Origin: Dinoroseobacter sp039192165
GTDB lineage: Bacteria; Pseudomonadota; Alphaproteobacteria; Rhodobacterales; Rhodobacteraceae
Direction: 5' to 3'
Assembly: GCA_039192165.1 (NCBI GenBank)
Contig: JBCCXD010000002.1
Coordinates: forward strand, 186,001-250,000
DNA: 64,000 nucleotides
Shown: piece by piece, positions 53,283 through 62,156 of the stretch
Layout of the letters: each line of letters begins with the position of its first letter
How positions within the stretch are numbered: position 1 is the first letter of the stretch
Notes under the pieces: generated by a model
Told to the model about the DNA's origin: nothing
Seen by the model: only the letters and a program-made list of their open reading frames with translations
The model's database searches: none
Made by a program: the position numbers and the translations under genes

Positions 53283-56200
53283 ATGACGGATTCAACATCA
53301 CAGAATTCATCAGACGCGCCACTCGGCACATATGCAAATGTCTTTGACGTCGTAGATGGCCGCGTTGTGATGGAGGCCGAGGACGGCTACTTCGCGTTTC
53401 AGGGGAAAACTGTCTGGGATAGTAAAAACGCAGGTTGGCAGGAAACAACAGAGTTTTCCGGAGCCGGACTCGTTGATTATCAAATAGAAGACTATTCGGG
53501 AGATGGCATCGTCTGGTGGCAAGGCGGCGATCGTATCAATCCCGGAGGCGGCGACAATTACACCGATCAGGCTTGGGTGCACAACATAGCCCCGATCTCT
53601 TACACTTTTTATGTGGGTGATGAAGATCGTACCGGGACGTATTATGTTGGCATCCGCGCGTTACAACCAGAATTCGTGATCGGAAATAATGGCCACAGCA
53701 ACAATGATTTCTATTTTGCTTATGAGCCAGGCCCTGCAATGCTCAACAATAAAACCGCGCTTTCGGGCAACAATGGCGGTGTAGAGTGGGAGAAGGTTTA
53801 TTTCAATGGGCGCGGTCATGAAGACGGCTTTAACGGCGGTGGGTCCAATGGCGCAGTTGGAAATGAATGGCACTGGACGGTTTTTGAGGAAGATGCAACC
53901 TACTTCCAAAAAATCACAGTCGACGCGCCTGGCTATCACACGATCTACATCGGAGCGCGTTCTGATTATGTCGGCATCGATCAAATCCAACTCTTGCACA
54001 ACAGCAGTATTGATCATGATGCAGGCAAACAGTGGGCGACGACCCATTTCGATGCGAATTACGCCTCAACCCGGCAGAATGAAGCGCCAGTTGCCCATGA
54101 TGACTCAGCTGCGACATCGACCTCGCAATCCGTGCTGGTTGATGTCCTCGCCAATGATTTCGACGCCTATTCGCCGCAGGATGCGCTTAGCATTCTCAGC
54201 GTCAGCGATGGCATTCATGGAAGCGCCGAAATCGTGGACGGGAAAGTTCTCTATACGCCAAATGCCAACTTCCCAAATGCTTGGCACGGCGCGCAATTCC
54301 AAGACAGCTTCACTTATGCGATAACCGATGACGACAACGGAACAGCGACGGCTACCGTTGATGTCTTGCTGACCGCTGAGGCTGACCCCTCGCTCCCCAC
54401 ACCGACCATCGGAGCCTTTGTCGAAGAGAATGGTCTGGTCGTCATTGAGATGGAATCGGCTTCGACCCTGACAGGGGCTTGGAAAGACGCCTCGAACTAC
54501 AGCACAAGCGTTTCGCCCAATCTCAACAACCCCGGTGCCGCGTCAGGCGGCAATTTTATTATCTGGGAGGGCAAGCAGTACTTCGGCAAGCCGGGTAATG
54601 GTGTAATCGAATACAACGTACAGATCACCAACCCCGGAACCTACCAGTTTCAGTGGCGCAGTCAGGTCAGCAAGGATTTCAGTTCGTCGGAACACAATGA
54701 CACCTGGCTGAAGATCGAAGCCGATCAGTTTTATGGTGCAGATCGCAAAGTCCTTTCACAAGCCACAAGCATTGTTCACCCCAAAGGTGCGTCTGCGGAT
54801 ACGTATCCGGATGGTGCACACCCTGCGGAAGGGGGTGGTGCCGACGGCTGGTTCAAAATTTACTCATTCGCCCCAACCAATGAATGGACATGGGCGTCCT
54901 ATACCAACGATAACAAATGGCACTGGATCTACGCGGATTTCGATGCGCCCGGCACGTATACAATCCTTGTCTCGGGTCGATCCTCGTCGCATGCCGTAGA
55001 TCGCATGGTCCTCTCCAAAGTGGATGGGGATGTCTCTTTCACCGAGGCGCAAGATCTCTCCCTCCCGGAGTCAAATCGCGTTGGCGACGCTCAGACACCT
55101 GTAGATCAAGTGATCAACGGGGATAGCGGACACAATAACCTCGGGGGAGGTGGCGGAAACGACCTCATCAGTGCGGATGCAGGAGAGGACGTCGTTAACG
55201 GTGGTCAGGGAGATGACCTGATCTATGGCGGTCAGGGAAAGGATGACATTTTCGGCGGCAGTGGAAACGACACGCTCTCTGGCGGTGCTGATGCGGATTA
55301 TCTTGCCGGAGGGCAAGGAGGCGACAGGCTGTTCGGAGGGGCAGGCAGTGATATTCTCTACGGGGAAAACGGTGCTGTAGACCGTGATCAGTACGCGGAG
55401 CAGGTTTTCCGGCTGTATCAGGCGACACTCGACCGCGCACCCGACGGATTAGGCCACACTTACTGGACCAATGTGCTCGAAAACGGGTCGATGCATCTCG
55501 GGCAAGCGGTCATAGGCTTCATGGACGCGCCTGAGTTTCAAACGAAATACGGGGCGACCGACAATCCTGGGTTCGTGACACTGCTCTACAGCAATGTCCT
55601 TGAGCGGGCTCCGGATGCGGGTGGCTTGACCTACTGGACTGGTCTTCTCAACAGCGGAACGAGCCGATCAGATGTCGTTCTCAACTTTGTCGAGAGCCCG
55701 GAATTCAAAGCCAATACAGAGACACCTGCCCTTGCGTTTTCGACCGACGCTGTGCAGGGAGGATTCTCGGACGATGTCTTCCGGCTTTATCACGCAACAC
55801 TGGACCGGGACCCGGACACAGCGGGTGTTGACTACTGGACAGGAGCCTTGGCGAACGGCATGTCAAAGCAGCAGGCCGCTTCAGGATTTGTGAGTTCCGC
55901 AGAGTTCCAGAGCAAATATGGGGCCACTGACAACGCACAGTTTGTGTCCTTGCTCTATAACAACGTGCTGGGTCGGGAGCCGGATGCCGGCGGTCTAACC
56001 TATTGGGTCGGGGAACTGGATGCCGGCATGAGCCGCAGCGACGCCGTTCTGGGCTTTGCAGACAGTGCTGAATTCATCACGCTCACAACCGCCGAGCTCA
56101 AAACTTTCATGCGCAGCGATGCGCTTCTTCCATTTTCAGATGAACTCGACGGGGGAGCAGGCAGCAACGTCCTGATCGGGGGCATCGGTGCGGATTACTT

Positions 56201-56423
56201 CAAATTCGACAGCAATACGAGTTTCGACACCACGGTCGTTGACTTCGAAGCCTGGGACTTCATCGTGATCGAGAATTCCGGGTATGGCAGCATCGGCGAA
56301 GCCGCCGCGCGTTTCTCGCAAGTAGGCGGTAATGCAGTGTTCAGCGACGCCGGCAAAACCATAACCTTTTTGGATGCAAGCGTTTCTGACCTGATTGCCG
56401 ACGATACCCTTATCTTATCATGA
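53283..56423 (+). CDS. Secreted RTX protein with carbohydrate-binding-like, cadherin-like and DUF4214 domains
   Basis: A 1046-residue modular protein without a Sec signal. Two modules begin with GRVVMEAEDG (about residues 26-240) and GLVVIEMESAS (about 384-580) and resemble CBM6/galactose-binding-like folds. A cadherin-like domain lies between (residues 267-366; APVAHDDSA...VLANDFD). Calcium-binding RTX nonapeptides (GGxGxD) fill about 611-695. Two DUF4214 pairs follow (702-808 and 824-930), then one more RTX-like turn and a C-terminus ending DTLILS typical of type I secretion. It is likely an exported surface or polysaccharide-binding protein. No type I exporter is in the window. Confidence 0.85.
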   Translation: MTDSTSQNSSDAPLGTYANVFDVVDGRVVMEAEDGYFAFQGKTVWDSKNAGWQETTEFSGAGLVDYQIEDYSGDGIVWWQGGDRINPGGGDNYTDQAWVHNIAPISYTFYVGDEDRTGTYYVGIRALQPEFVIGNNGHSNNDFYFAYEPGPAMLNNKTALSGNNGGVEWEKVYFNGRGHEDGFNGGGSNGAVGNEWHWTVFEEDATYFQKITVDAPGYHTIYIGARSDYVGIDQIQLLHNSSIDHDAGKQWATTHFDANYASTRQNEAPVAHDDSAATSTSQSVLVDVLANDFDAYSPQDALSILSVSDGIHGSAEIVDGKVLYTPNANFPNAWHGAQFQDSFTYAITDDDNGTATATVDVLLTAEADPSLPTPTIGAFVEENGLVVIEMESASTLTGAWKDASNYSTSVSPNLNNPGAASGGNFIIWEGKQYFGKPGNGVIEYNVQITNPGTYQFQWRSQVSKDFSSSEHNDTWLKIEADQFYGADRKVLSQATSIVHPKGASADTYPDGAHPAEGGGADGWFKIYSFAPTNEWTWASYTNDNKWHWIYADFDAPGTYTILVSGRSSSHAVDRMVLSKVDGDVSFTEAQDLSLPESNRVGDAQTPVDQVINGDSGHNNLGGGGGNDLISADAGEDVVNGGQGDDLIYGGQGKDDIFGGSGNDTLSGGADADYLAGGQGGDRLFGGAGSDILYGENGAVDRDQYAEQVFRLYQATLDRAPDGLGHTYWTNVLENGSMHLGQAVIGFMDAPEFQTKYGATDNPGFVTLLYSNVLERAPDAGGLTYWTGLLNSGTSRSDVVLNFVESPEFKANTETPALAFSTDAVQGGFSDDVFRLYHATLDRDPDTAGVDYWTGALANGMSKQQAASGFVSSAEFQSKYGATDNAQFVSLLYNNVLGREPDAGGLTYWVGELDAGMSRSDAVLGFADSAEFITLTTAELKTFMRSDALLPFSDELDGGAGSNVLIGGIGADYFKFDSNTSFDTTVVDFEAWDFIVIENSGYGSIGEAAARFSQVGGNAVFSDAGKTITFLDASVSDLIADDTLILS

Positions 56424-56876
56424 GTGCTTGATGGTGTTGGATGGGAATGCAATCGGCGAAGGGAAGGGGATATGAACACCTGAGCGCAGAAACCTATGGC
56501 GCCTCAGCGATGAGCGTTCCATTTTCAAACCTTGGCTGAGCACGTAGCGCCCATGGCCGAGTATGAAATTGGGTTCGTGTAGTTTCCCGTTTGCGTCTTC
56601 GATGAATAGCCTCTCTGTCTGTTGTACGGTTACCGTGAAAGCGACGTTCTTCTGTAAATGGTGTCGAAGCCCTATCGATCAGGCTCAGGACCACAGAACC
56701 GAGGACTGAAGGCCGGACCGGCCTTCCTTAAGCCGACCTAATGGGCGCCATTCACTCTGGTTTGGTTATCATGCTTTGATAGCATCCAGCGATTGCGCGG
56801 ATATTCCAAGACCGAAAGCCTTGAGAAAAAAGGATGGTGGCGGTGCTTGATGCGAGCGGGGATCAGGCTGTGTTTT
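56424..56876. other. Intergenic stretch, nothing recognised
   Basis: About 450 bases between the RTX gene and the convergent NTF2-like gene. I see no coding region with a recognisable product and no strong terminator. Confidence 0.5.
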
Positions 56877-57644
56877 CTAGAACTTACCGGAGTTCCCCCA
56901 AGCCTCTCGCGGGGCGATCGTTTCCTCGTTCATCCAGTGTTCGACGATGAGACCACCTGCCACGCGGTAAAGGTCGAAGACTGCGATGTCCTTGCCTCTC
57001 GCACGACGCTTTCCGTATGTGACCACAAAGTCGCCTTGTCCTATCAGTTGGAACATCATCTCATACCGACCGGCATCTTCAGACGAAAGCCAGGCCGCCA
57101 GTCCCGAGAGACGAGCAGAAATCGTCGGTGCGTGCTGGATCAGGTCCTTGGCTATGAAGTCATCGAGCCTGCTCAGATCTCCCTGCTGAAGCACCTGCTT
57201 TGTGTATTCAAGAACCAAGTCCTTGCTCGCTTCGCCATCAACAGTCGTATCGATTTCTGTTGCCCCGCCCACCATCTCTTCGCCTGAGGCCGTGGCAGCT
57301 GAATAAGGTGCAATCGTGTCCCAATGCTCAAGGATTAATCCGTCTGCATCGGTATAAAACATGTCCATCGTTACCCACTCGGCCGCTCCATCGTTGAGCG
57401 ACTGATATGCGCTGCAGAAAACCCATCGGCCGTCCTCAAGGATACGGGTGATTTTGATGTCACGTTTGGGATTTCGATCGACGAAGGGCTCAAAGAAGGC
57501 AAGGAAACCTTCCGCGCCATCCCCCACACCTGTCGAGTGCTGGGTGTACCGGTGGCCTGTGTATTTTGTTACGGCCTCTCTTGCATTGCCGCCCGCAATT
57601 CCCTCAAGGTAAATTTTGCGGACGTTTTCCAGCCCTTTTCCCAT
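56877..57644 (-). CDS. Two-domain NTF2/SnoaL-like protein
   Basis: A 255-residue cytoplasmic protein made of two tandem SnoaL-like folds (about residues 5-120 and 135-250). Each shows the usual YTGHRYTQHSTGVGDG / LIQHAPTISARLSG start and a GLILEHWDTIAP / GLIVEHWMNEETI end. Such folds serve as isomerases, cyclases or dehydratases, but the catalytic role here is unknown. It is last of three NTF2-like genes on this strand, and 55 bases after the previous one. All three face away from a LysR gene. Confidence 0.78.
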   Translation of the reverse strand: MGKGLENVRKIYLEGIAGGNAREAVTKYTGHRYTQHSTGVGDGAEGFLAFFEPFVDRNPKRDIKITRILEDGRWVFCSAYQSLNDGAAEWVTMDMFYTDADGLILEHWDTIAPYSAATASGEEMVGGATEIDTTVDGEASKDLVLEYTKQVLQQGDLSRLDDFIAKDLIQHAPTISARLSGLAAWLSSEDAGRYEMMFQLIGQGDFVVTYGKRRARGKDIAVFDLYRVAGGLIVEHWMNEETIAPREAWGNSGKF

Positions 57645-57699
57645 GGTCTGTCTCCTTCTTTGAGGGCGCGGCCCGCATCAATGAAGGCCGCGCGAAATG

Positions 57700-58194
57700 T
57701 CAGCGGCCGTGATAGGCTTGGCTGACGGCAAAGCTGTCTTCAAACCAGTTCCACAGCACGACCTGGCCATCCCGAACCTTGGCGCGCAGGGCGAAGGTGA
57801 ATTCACCGACCTCCTGACCGGAGTTGGTGGTCGTTCCATTCATTCGCCCGAAGACAGCAACCGTGTCACCTGAAGCGAAAGCGTCTTCGTTTTCCCATTT
57901 AGTGACTGACAGGTTCGATGAGAAAACACCCAGAAACTGGAAGATATTGTCCTTTCCAACCGTTTCCCCGATCCAAGGAAGGCTCGCATCACCTTCATTG
58001 CGCCAGACCATGTCATCGGCCATGAGCTTATCCATGGCATCCATATCACCGCTTCCCATGGCGCCCATAAAGGCCATTACAGTGTCGAAGGAAGCCTGGC
58101 TTGTTGCCTCCATATCCTGTGCTCCTGCATGAGTTGCGAGTAGTGCTGCGAGCGCAGTCGCAACTGTGGTTTTGAGTAGAGTTCTGCGATACAT
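57700..58194 (-). CDS. Exported NTF2/SnoaL-like protein
   Basis: A 164-residue protein with a signal peptide (MYRRTLLKTTVATALAALLATHAGA, possible Tat-like RR). The mature part is one SnoaL-like domain, SFDTVMAFMGAMGSGDMDAMDKLMADDMVW ... FEDSFAVSQAYHGR in outline. The frame is open to 58401, but the ATG at 58194 gives the signal peptide. It lies 16 bases after the next NTF2-like gene. Confidence 0.75.
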   Translation of the reverse strand: MYRRTLLKTTVATALAALLATHAGAQDMEATSQASFDTVMAFMGAMGSGDMDAMDKLMADDMVWRNEGDASLPWIGETVGKDNIFQFLGVFSSNLSVTKWENEDAFASGDTVAVFGRMNGTTTNSGQEVGEFTFALRAKVRDGQVVLWNWFEDSFAVSQAYHGR

Positions 58195-58210
58195 CGAAAT
58201 GTCTCCCGGA

Positions 58211-58690
58211 TTACTGGCCGGAGAGTTGTTGCAGCGCCGTTGCCCAGTCTTCGACGTGGTAGGTGCGCGCAATTTTGCCTCCTTCCAACTCGTGGATGTC
58301 GATCGTGAGAATGTCGAAGCTGCGGCCCTCTCCGTCGACGCCAAGGAATGGCGCGACCGGAGTGCCCGTCGCACGGCTCCGCACAGTGATGATGTTTTCA
58401 TCCTGGTGCATGGCTTGGACGGACCACTCCAGATCAGGCATCAATTGCGCAAACCCGCCCATCTGACCGAGAAACGCGTCGCGCGTTTTGTTTTTTCCGG
58501 AGTAATTGCCGACGCTTTCCCAGCTGTCGTGCGTGACGTCCTGGAATTCAGCAGCAAGCTCGGACGAGCCCGGATTGCTCAGTAATTTATAAAACACTGC
58601 CACAGTTTTCTTGTCGTCCGCTGCAACAGAGGTTGCGGTGACGATTAGGCATGCAGCAAGGGTCGAGGTAAGTGATCTCGGCAAGTTCAT
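58211..58690 (-). CDS. Exported SnoaL-like ester-cyclase family protein
   Basis: A 159-residue protein starting MNLPRSLTSTLAACLIVTATSVAA, a signal peptide, and continuing as one SnoaL-like fold (FYKLLSNPGSSELAAEFQDV, GFAQLMPDLEWSVQAMHQDENIITVRSRATG, KIARTYHVEDW). GGAG stands before the ATG at 58690. It is first of three NTF2-like genes and is divergent from the LysR gene with 140 bases between, so LysR likely controls the trio. Confidence 0.77.
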   Translation of the reverse strand: MNLPRSLTSTLAACLIVTATSVAADDKKTVAVFYKLLSNPGSSELAAEFQDVTHDSWESVGNYSGKNKTRDAFLGQMGGFAQLMPDLEWSVQAMHQDENIITVRSRATGTPVAPFLGVDGEGRSFDILTIDIHELEGGKIARTYHVEDWATALQQLSGQ

Positions 58691-58830
58691 GGGTTTCTCC
58701 TCAATAATCATTTGTGGCTGCTGTAGCGTTGCTGTCGCTGTGACAGCCGAGCCATGAGCAGAACCTAACCAAGGAGTATTTGTTCGGAAATTGATTGATT
58801 TTATAACTGTTACATCCGAAATACGGAACA

Positions 58831-59727
58831 ATGATCGAGTATCTCAGACATATGGCTGTCTTTGCGCGGGTCGTGGATGAAGGATCATTTCGTGGCGCGG
58901 CGCGGGCTCTCGGCGTCGCACCGTCGCGCGTCTCGGAGACAGTGTCCAATCTCGAAGCTTATCTCGGGAAGACGTTGCTTAACCGGTCGACACGAAAAGT
59001 TGCTCTCACCAGCGAAGGACACATCTTCTACGCGCGTGTTGTGGATATGATCCGAAGTGCCGAAGCCGGCCTGAACGACCTGAACGCACAGACCATAGAA
59101 CCAGTAGGAACTCTTATGGTCTCCATGCCCGCCTTTATGTCCTCCTCTGGTTTGGCCAGAGCGATAGGAGAGTTCTCGCGAACGCATTCGCAGGTCTCGC
59201 TATCTGTCAACTTCTCAGACCGGCCTGTCGGACTGATTGAAGCAGGTTATGACGTCAACATCCGTGTGGGTTGGTTGGATGATAGTTCAATGATGTCTCG
59301 TAAACTGGGAGAAGAAGGCAGAAGGCTGGTGGCAGGAAAGGCCTATATCGCAGAAAGACCGATTCCAACCCGCCCTAAAGACCTTCAGGGCTGGGAGTGG
59401 ATCGGATACGATCAACGTCGGGACACAATTGCCTTTACTGCACCCGATGGAGCAGTGGAAAAAATTACGGGCGACTCGCATCTACGGGTCGATAGCGTGG
59501 ACGCACTCTATACATACGCGACCCAGAACCTTGGCGTGACGGTATTGCCTGATCATCTGGCCAAACTCGGTATAAATAATGGTCTGCTGGTTGAGCTCCT
59601 GCCAGATTGGTCGCTGCAACCGCTGGGCTTCTACGCCGTATGGCCGGATAAATCGAAACGCGAGAGCCTGGCGCTCCTGTTTGTTCGTTTCCTGGCAGAC
59701 AATTATAAAGCGACCGCCGATCTGTAG
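58831..59727 (+). CDS. LysR-family transcriptional regulator
   Basis: A 298-residue LysR regulator. The N-terminal helix-turn-helix reads VFARVVDEGSFRGAARALGVAPSRVSETVSNLEAYLGKTLLNRSTRKVALTSEG in outline (about residues 10-62). The effector domain follows with VGTLMVSMPAFMSSSGLARAIGEF, and YDVNIRVGWLDDSSMMSRKL, as in the YafC/DsdC-like group. It is divergent from the NTF2-like genes and probably regulates them. The ligand is unknown. Confidence 0.88.
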   Translation: MIEYLRHMAVFARVVDEGSFRGAARALGVAPSRVSETVSNLEAYLGKTLLNRSTRKVALTSEGHIFYARVVDMIRSAEAGLNDLNAQTIEPVGTLMVSMPAFMSSSGLARAIGEFSRTHSQVSLSVNFSDRPVGLIEAGYDVNIRVGWLDDSSMMSRKLGEEGRRLVAGKAYIAERPIPTRPKDLQGWEWIGYDQRRDTIAFTAPDGAVEKITGDSHLRVDSVDALYTYATQNLGVTVLPDHLAKLGINNGLLVELLPDWSLQPLGFYAVWPDKSKRESLALLFVRFLADNYKATADL

Positions 59728-60129
59728 ATCAGCCCGGAGCCGGGACTCTACGTATATCACGAGCGCTGTGGTTGCGGCCTGCATATCTGCAATTCGCTGC
59801 GCATGCTCGTCCGCCCCGGTGGCAAATCGCGAACTACAGTTTGATGCAATGTAACAGTGCCCTGAGCCTGGGCCACTGGTCAGAGAGTTCCTTCCTATGC
59901 ATTCGGGAACTGGTTGACGCATGCTAAGCGCCTGGTGCGTACGTACGCGCTTTAAGTGCCGTCCATTGACGCAGGGTTTAGCAGCCAACTGGCCGCTGGA
60001 TCGCTAGAAAACCTGCAAGGAAGCCCTGAAAGATCGCATATTCTGCCCGATAGCATTTTCTAGTGCTCATACCTGCTGCTTGGATCTGCCGCCTGAACGT
60101 ACCATCCAGGCGGCTAGTCAAGTAAAGGA
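59728..60129. other. Intergenic stretch, nothing recognised
   Basis: About 400 bases between the convergent LysR and BMP binding-protein genes. A short CCCGG/CCGGG inverted repeat follows the LysR stop. No gene is supported. Confidence 0.5.
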
Positions 60130-61203
60130 CTACGTCGGCAAGCTTCCCTCAATGCCTTCTACATAAAAGTCCATTCCATAGAGCTCTTCGTCGCTTGGCG
60201 TCTGTCCCTCTGATTTCCAGGGAGAACCGTCTTGCCGGTTCAGCGGTCCGGCAAAGGGGTGGAATGTTCCCTGGCTCAGAGATGACATTTCTGCGTCGAT
60301 CCGGTCCCTGACCTCTGCTGGGACACGGTCGTTCAGTGGAGCAAGCGTAACCATGCCCGGGCCGATGCCGGCCCAGGTGTCGCCAGAGCTCCAGGAGCCA
60401 TCCAGAACCTGCTGTACTCTTTGAATATAGTAGGGCGCCCAGTTGAACATCATCGAAGTCAGTGTCGCGGTTTTCCCAAATTCGCTCATGTCGACGGCGT
60501 TACCGAAAGCACTTACGCCGTTCTCTTCCGCGACGCGGATCGGGGCCGGACTGTTTACATGCTGCATGATCATGTCCGCGCCCTGCTGGATGAGTGCTGT
60601 TGCCGCATCCGCCTCTTTGCCAGGATCGAACCAAGTGTTGATCCAAACGACCCGCATTTTGACGTCAGGATTGACCCTTTTTGCAGCGAGGTATGCGGCG
60701 TTGATCCCGCGCAGCACACCCGGGATTGGAAATGACGCAACATAGCCAATTGTACCAGTCTCGGTCATGAGCCCAGCCAGGGTGCCCATAACGTGTCGGC
60801 CTTCGTAATATCTTGCTGCATAAGTCGCCAGATTATCGGCACGCTGGTAGCCTGTGCAGTTCTCGAACTGTACGTTTGGAAACTGTCTCGCGACCTTCAC
60901 CGTAGGGTTCATAAAGCTGAAGGAAGTTGTGAAGATAAGTTGATGTCCCTGCTGCGCGAGTTGCCGGATGACGCGTTCTGCATCCGGCCCCTCGGAGATG
61001 TTCTCCACAAAGGTGGTTGAGATCCGGTCACCAAAATGCTGCTGCAGATCCACGCGGGCGAGTTCATGGCGCTCGGTCCAACCCTTGTCATCACGCGGCG
61101 CTTGGTAGAGGAAACCCACCTTGAGCGGGTCCGACGAAGCACGTAGCGGCAGCGGCGCTGCGAGCGCACTCGCTCCTGCAAGGAAGGTGCGTCTTTTCAT
61201 CAT
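60130..61203 (-). CDS. BMP-family ABC transporter substrate-binding protein
   Basis: A 357-residue binding protein of the basic membrane protein (BMP/PnrA/Med) family, which takes up nucleosides. The signal (MMKRRTFLAGASALAAPLPLRAS) has a twin-arginine-like start. Family blocks are VGFLYQAPRDDKGWTERHE, FTTSFSFMNPTVKVARQFPNVQFENCTGY and WFDPGKEADAATALIQQGADMIMQHVNSP. The ATG at 61203 follows GGAG by seven bases; the much longer frame to 61695 runs opposite to and across the permease gene and is rejected. First binding component of the operon at the right edge. Confidence 0.88.
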   Translation of the reverse strand: MMKRRTFLAGASALAAPLPLRASSDPLKVGFLYQAPRDDKGWTERHELARVDLQQHFGDRISTTFVENISEGPDAERVIRQLAQQGHQLIFTTSFSFMNPTVKVARQFPNVQFENCTGYQRADNLATYAARYYEGRHVMGTLAGLMTETGTIGYVASFPIPGVLRGINAAYLAAKRVNPDVKMRVVWINTWFDPGKEADAATALIQQGADMIMQHVNSPAPIRVAEENGVSAFGNAVDMSEFGKTATLTSMMFNWAPYYIQRVQQVLDGSWSSGDTWAGIGPGMVTLAPLNDRVPAEVRDRIDAEMSSLSQGTFHPFAGPLNRQDGSPWKSEGQTPSDEELYGMDFYVEGIEGSLPT

Positions 61204-61232
61204 GAATGGTCTCCTTTCAGTAGAAGGGTGGG

Positions 61233-62156
61233 CTATCTTACGGTGAAGAATGTCTTGCCGAGACAGGCGGGCGCGCGAAAATGACGGCGTGCGGTATCGG
61301 TCGACATTGCGACCAGCACGAGGATGGTCACGATGTAGGGAATCATCGACAGGTATTGTGGCGAGATGTTCACGCCAAACGCCTGGGCGTGAAGCTGTAT
61401 GATTGTGAAGCCACCAAAGAGATACGCGCCAAGCAGCACACGCCACGGTCGCCATGCGGCAAAAACGACAATTGCGAGCGCGATCCAGCCGCGTCCCGCT
61501 GTCATATCTTCTACCCATATTGGTGTCTGAACCAGCGACAGATACGCGCCACCAAGCCCGGCGCAACCTCCTCCGAAAGCGAGGACCGCCAGCCGAATTG
61601 GGATCACCGGAAAACCCAGAGCATGCGCTGCTTCGTGATCCTCGCCAACGGCGCGAATTATGAGACCCAGCCGTGTCCGCGTCAGTGTCCACCAAACCGC
61701 AGCGGTTAGCGCGATCGAGCCGTAAACAAGTATGTCCTGTTGGAAGACGACCTTTCCCAAGATGGGGACTTCACTGAGTACAGGCAAATAAAGCCGCGGA
61801 AAGGTATCAAGCGTTTGGCCGGTGTAGGCTTGTCCAATTAACGCTGAGATGCCGAGACCAAAGATGGTCAGGGCCAGCCCGGTCACAACCTGGTTGGCGA
61901 GAAAGATCTGCGTTATTGCTCCAAACAAGAGGGCGAGAGTTGCGCCCGCTACCACGCCGCCAAAAACGCCCATCGCGACAGAGCCGCTGCTGTACGCAAC
62001 AGCGAAGCCACCAATGGCGCCAATGATCATCATCCCCTCAACACCAAGGTTGAGGACGCCAGACCGTTCGACCACCAACTCACCTAGCGCGGCATAGACC
62101 AACGGAGTAGAGGCAATCGTCAAGGTGAAGAGGATACCTGCGAGCAACTCCATCAC
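61233..62156 (-). CDS. BMP-type ABC transporter permease (second permease)
   Basis: A 307-residue inner-membrane permease similar to YufQ/NupQ. Family blocks are TPLVYAALGELVVERSGVLNLGVEGMMIIGA near the N-terminus, and ALGFPVIPIRLAVLAFGGGCAGLGGAYLSL in the middle. Its start overlaps the stop of the first permease (ATGA). It is followed after 29 bases by the binding-protein gene. Confidence 0.9.
   Translation of the reverse strand: MMELLAGILFTLTIASTPLVYAALGELVVERSGVLNLGVEGMMIIGAIGGFAVAYSSGSVAMGVFGGVVAGATLALLFGAITQIFLANQVVTGLALTIFGLGISALIGQAYTGQTLDTFPRLYLPVLSEVPILGKVVFQQDILVYGSIALTAAVWWTLTRTRLGLIIRAVGEDHEAAHALGFPVIPIRLAVLAFGGGCAGLGGAYLSLVQTPIWVEDMTAGRGWIALAIVVFAAWRPWRVLLGAYLFGGFTIIQLHAQAFGVNISPQYLSMIPYIVTILVLVAMSTDTARRHFRAPACLGKTFFTVR

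Noticed and set aside
61204..61695. N-terminal extension of the BMP binding protein
   Set aside because: It runs through the antisense of nothing but the coding part of the upstream permease in another frame, is arginine-rich and low in family likeness; the signal peptide starts at 61203.
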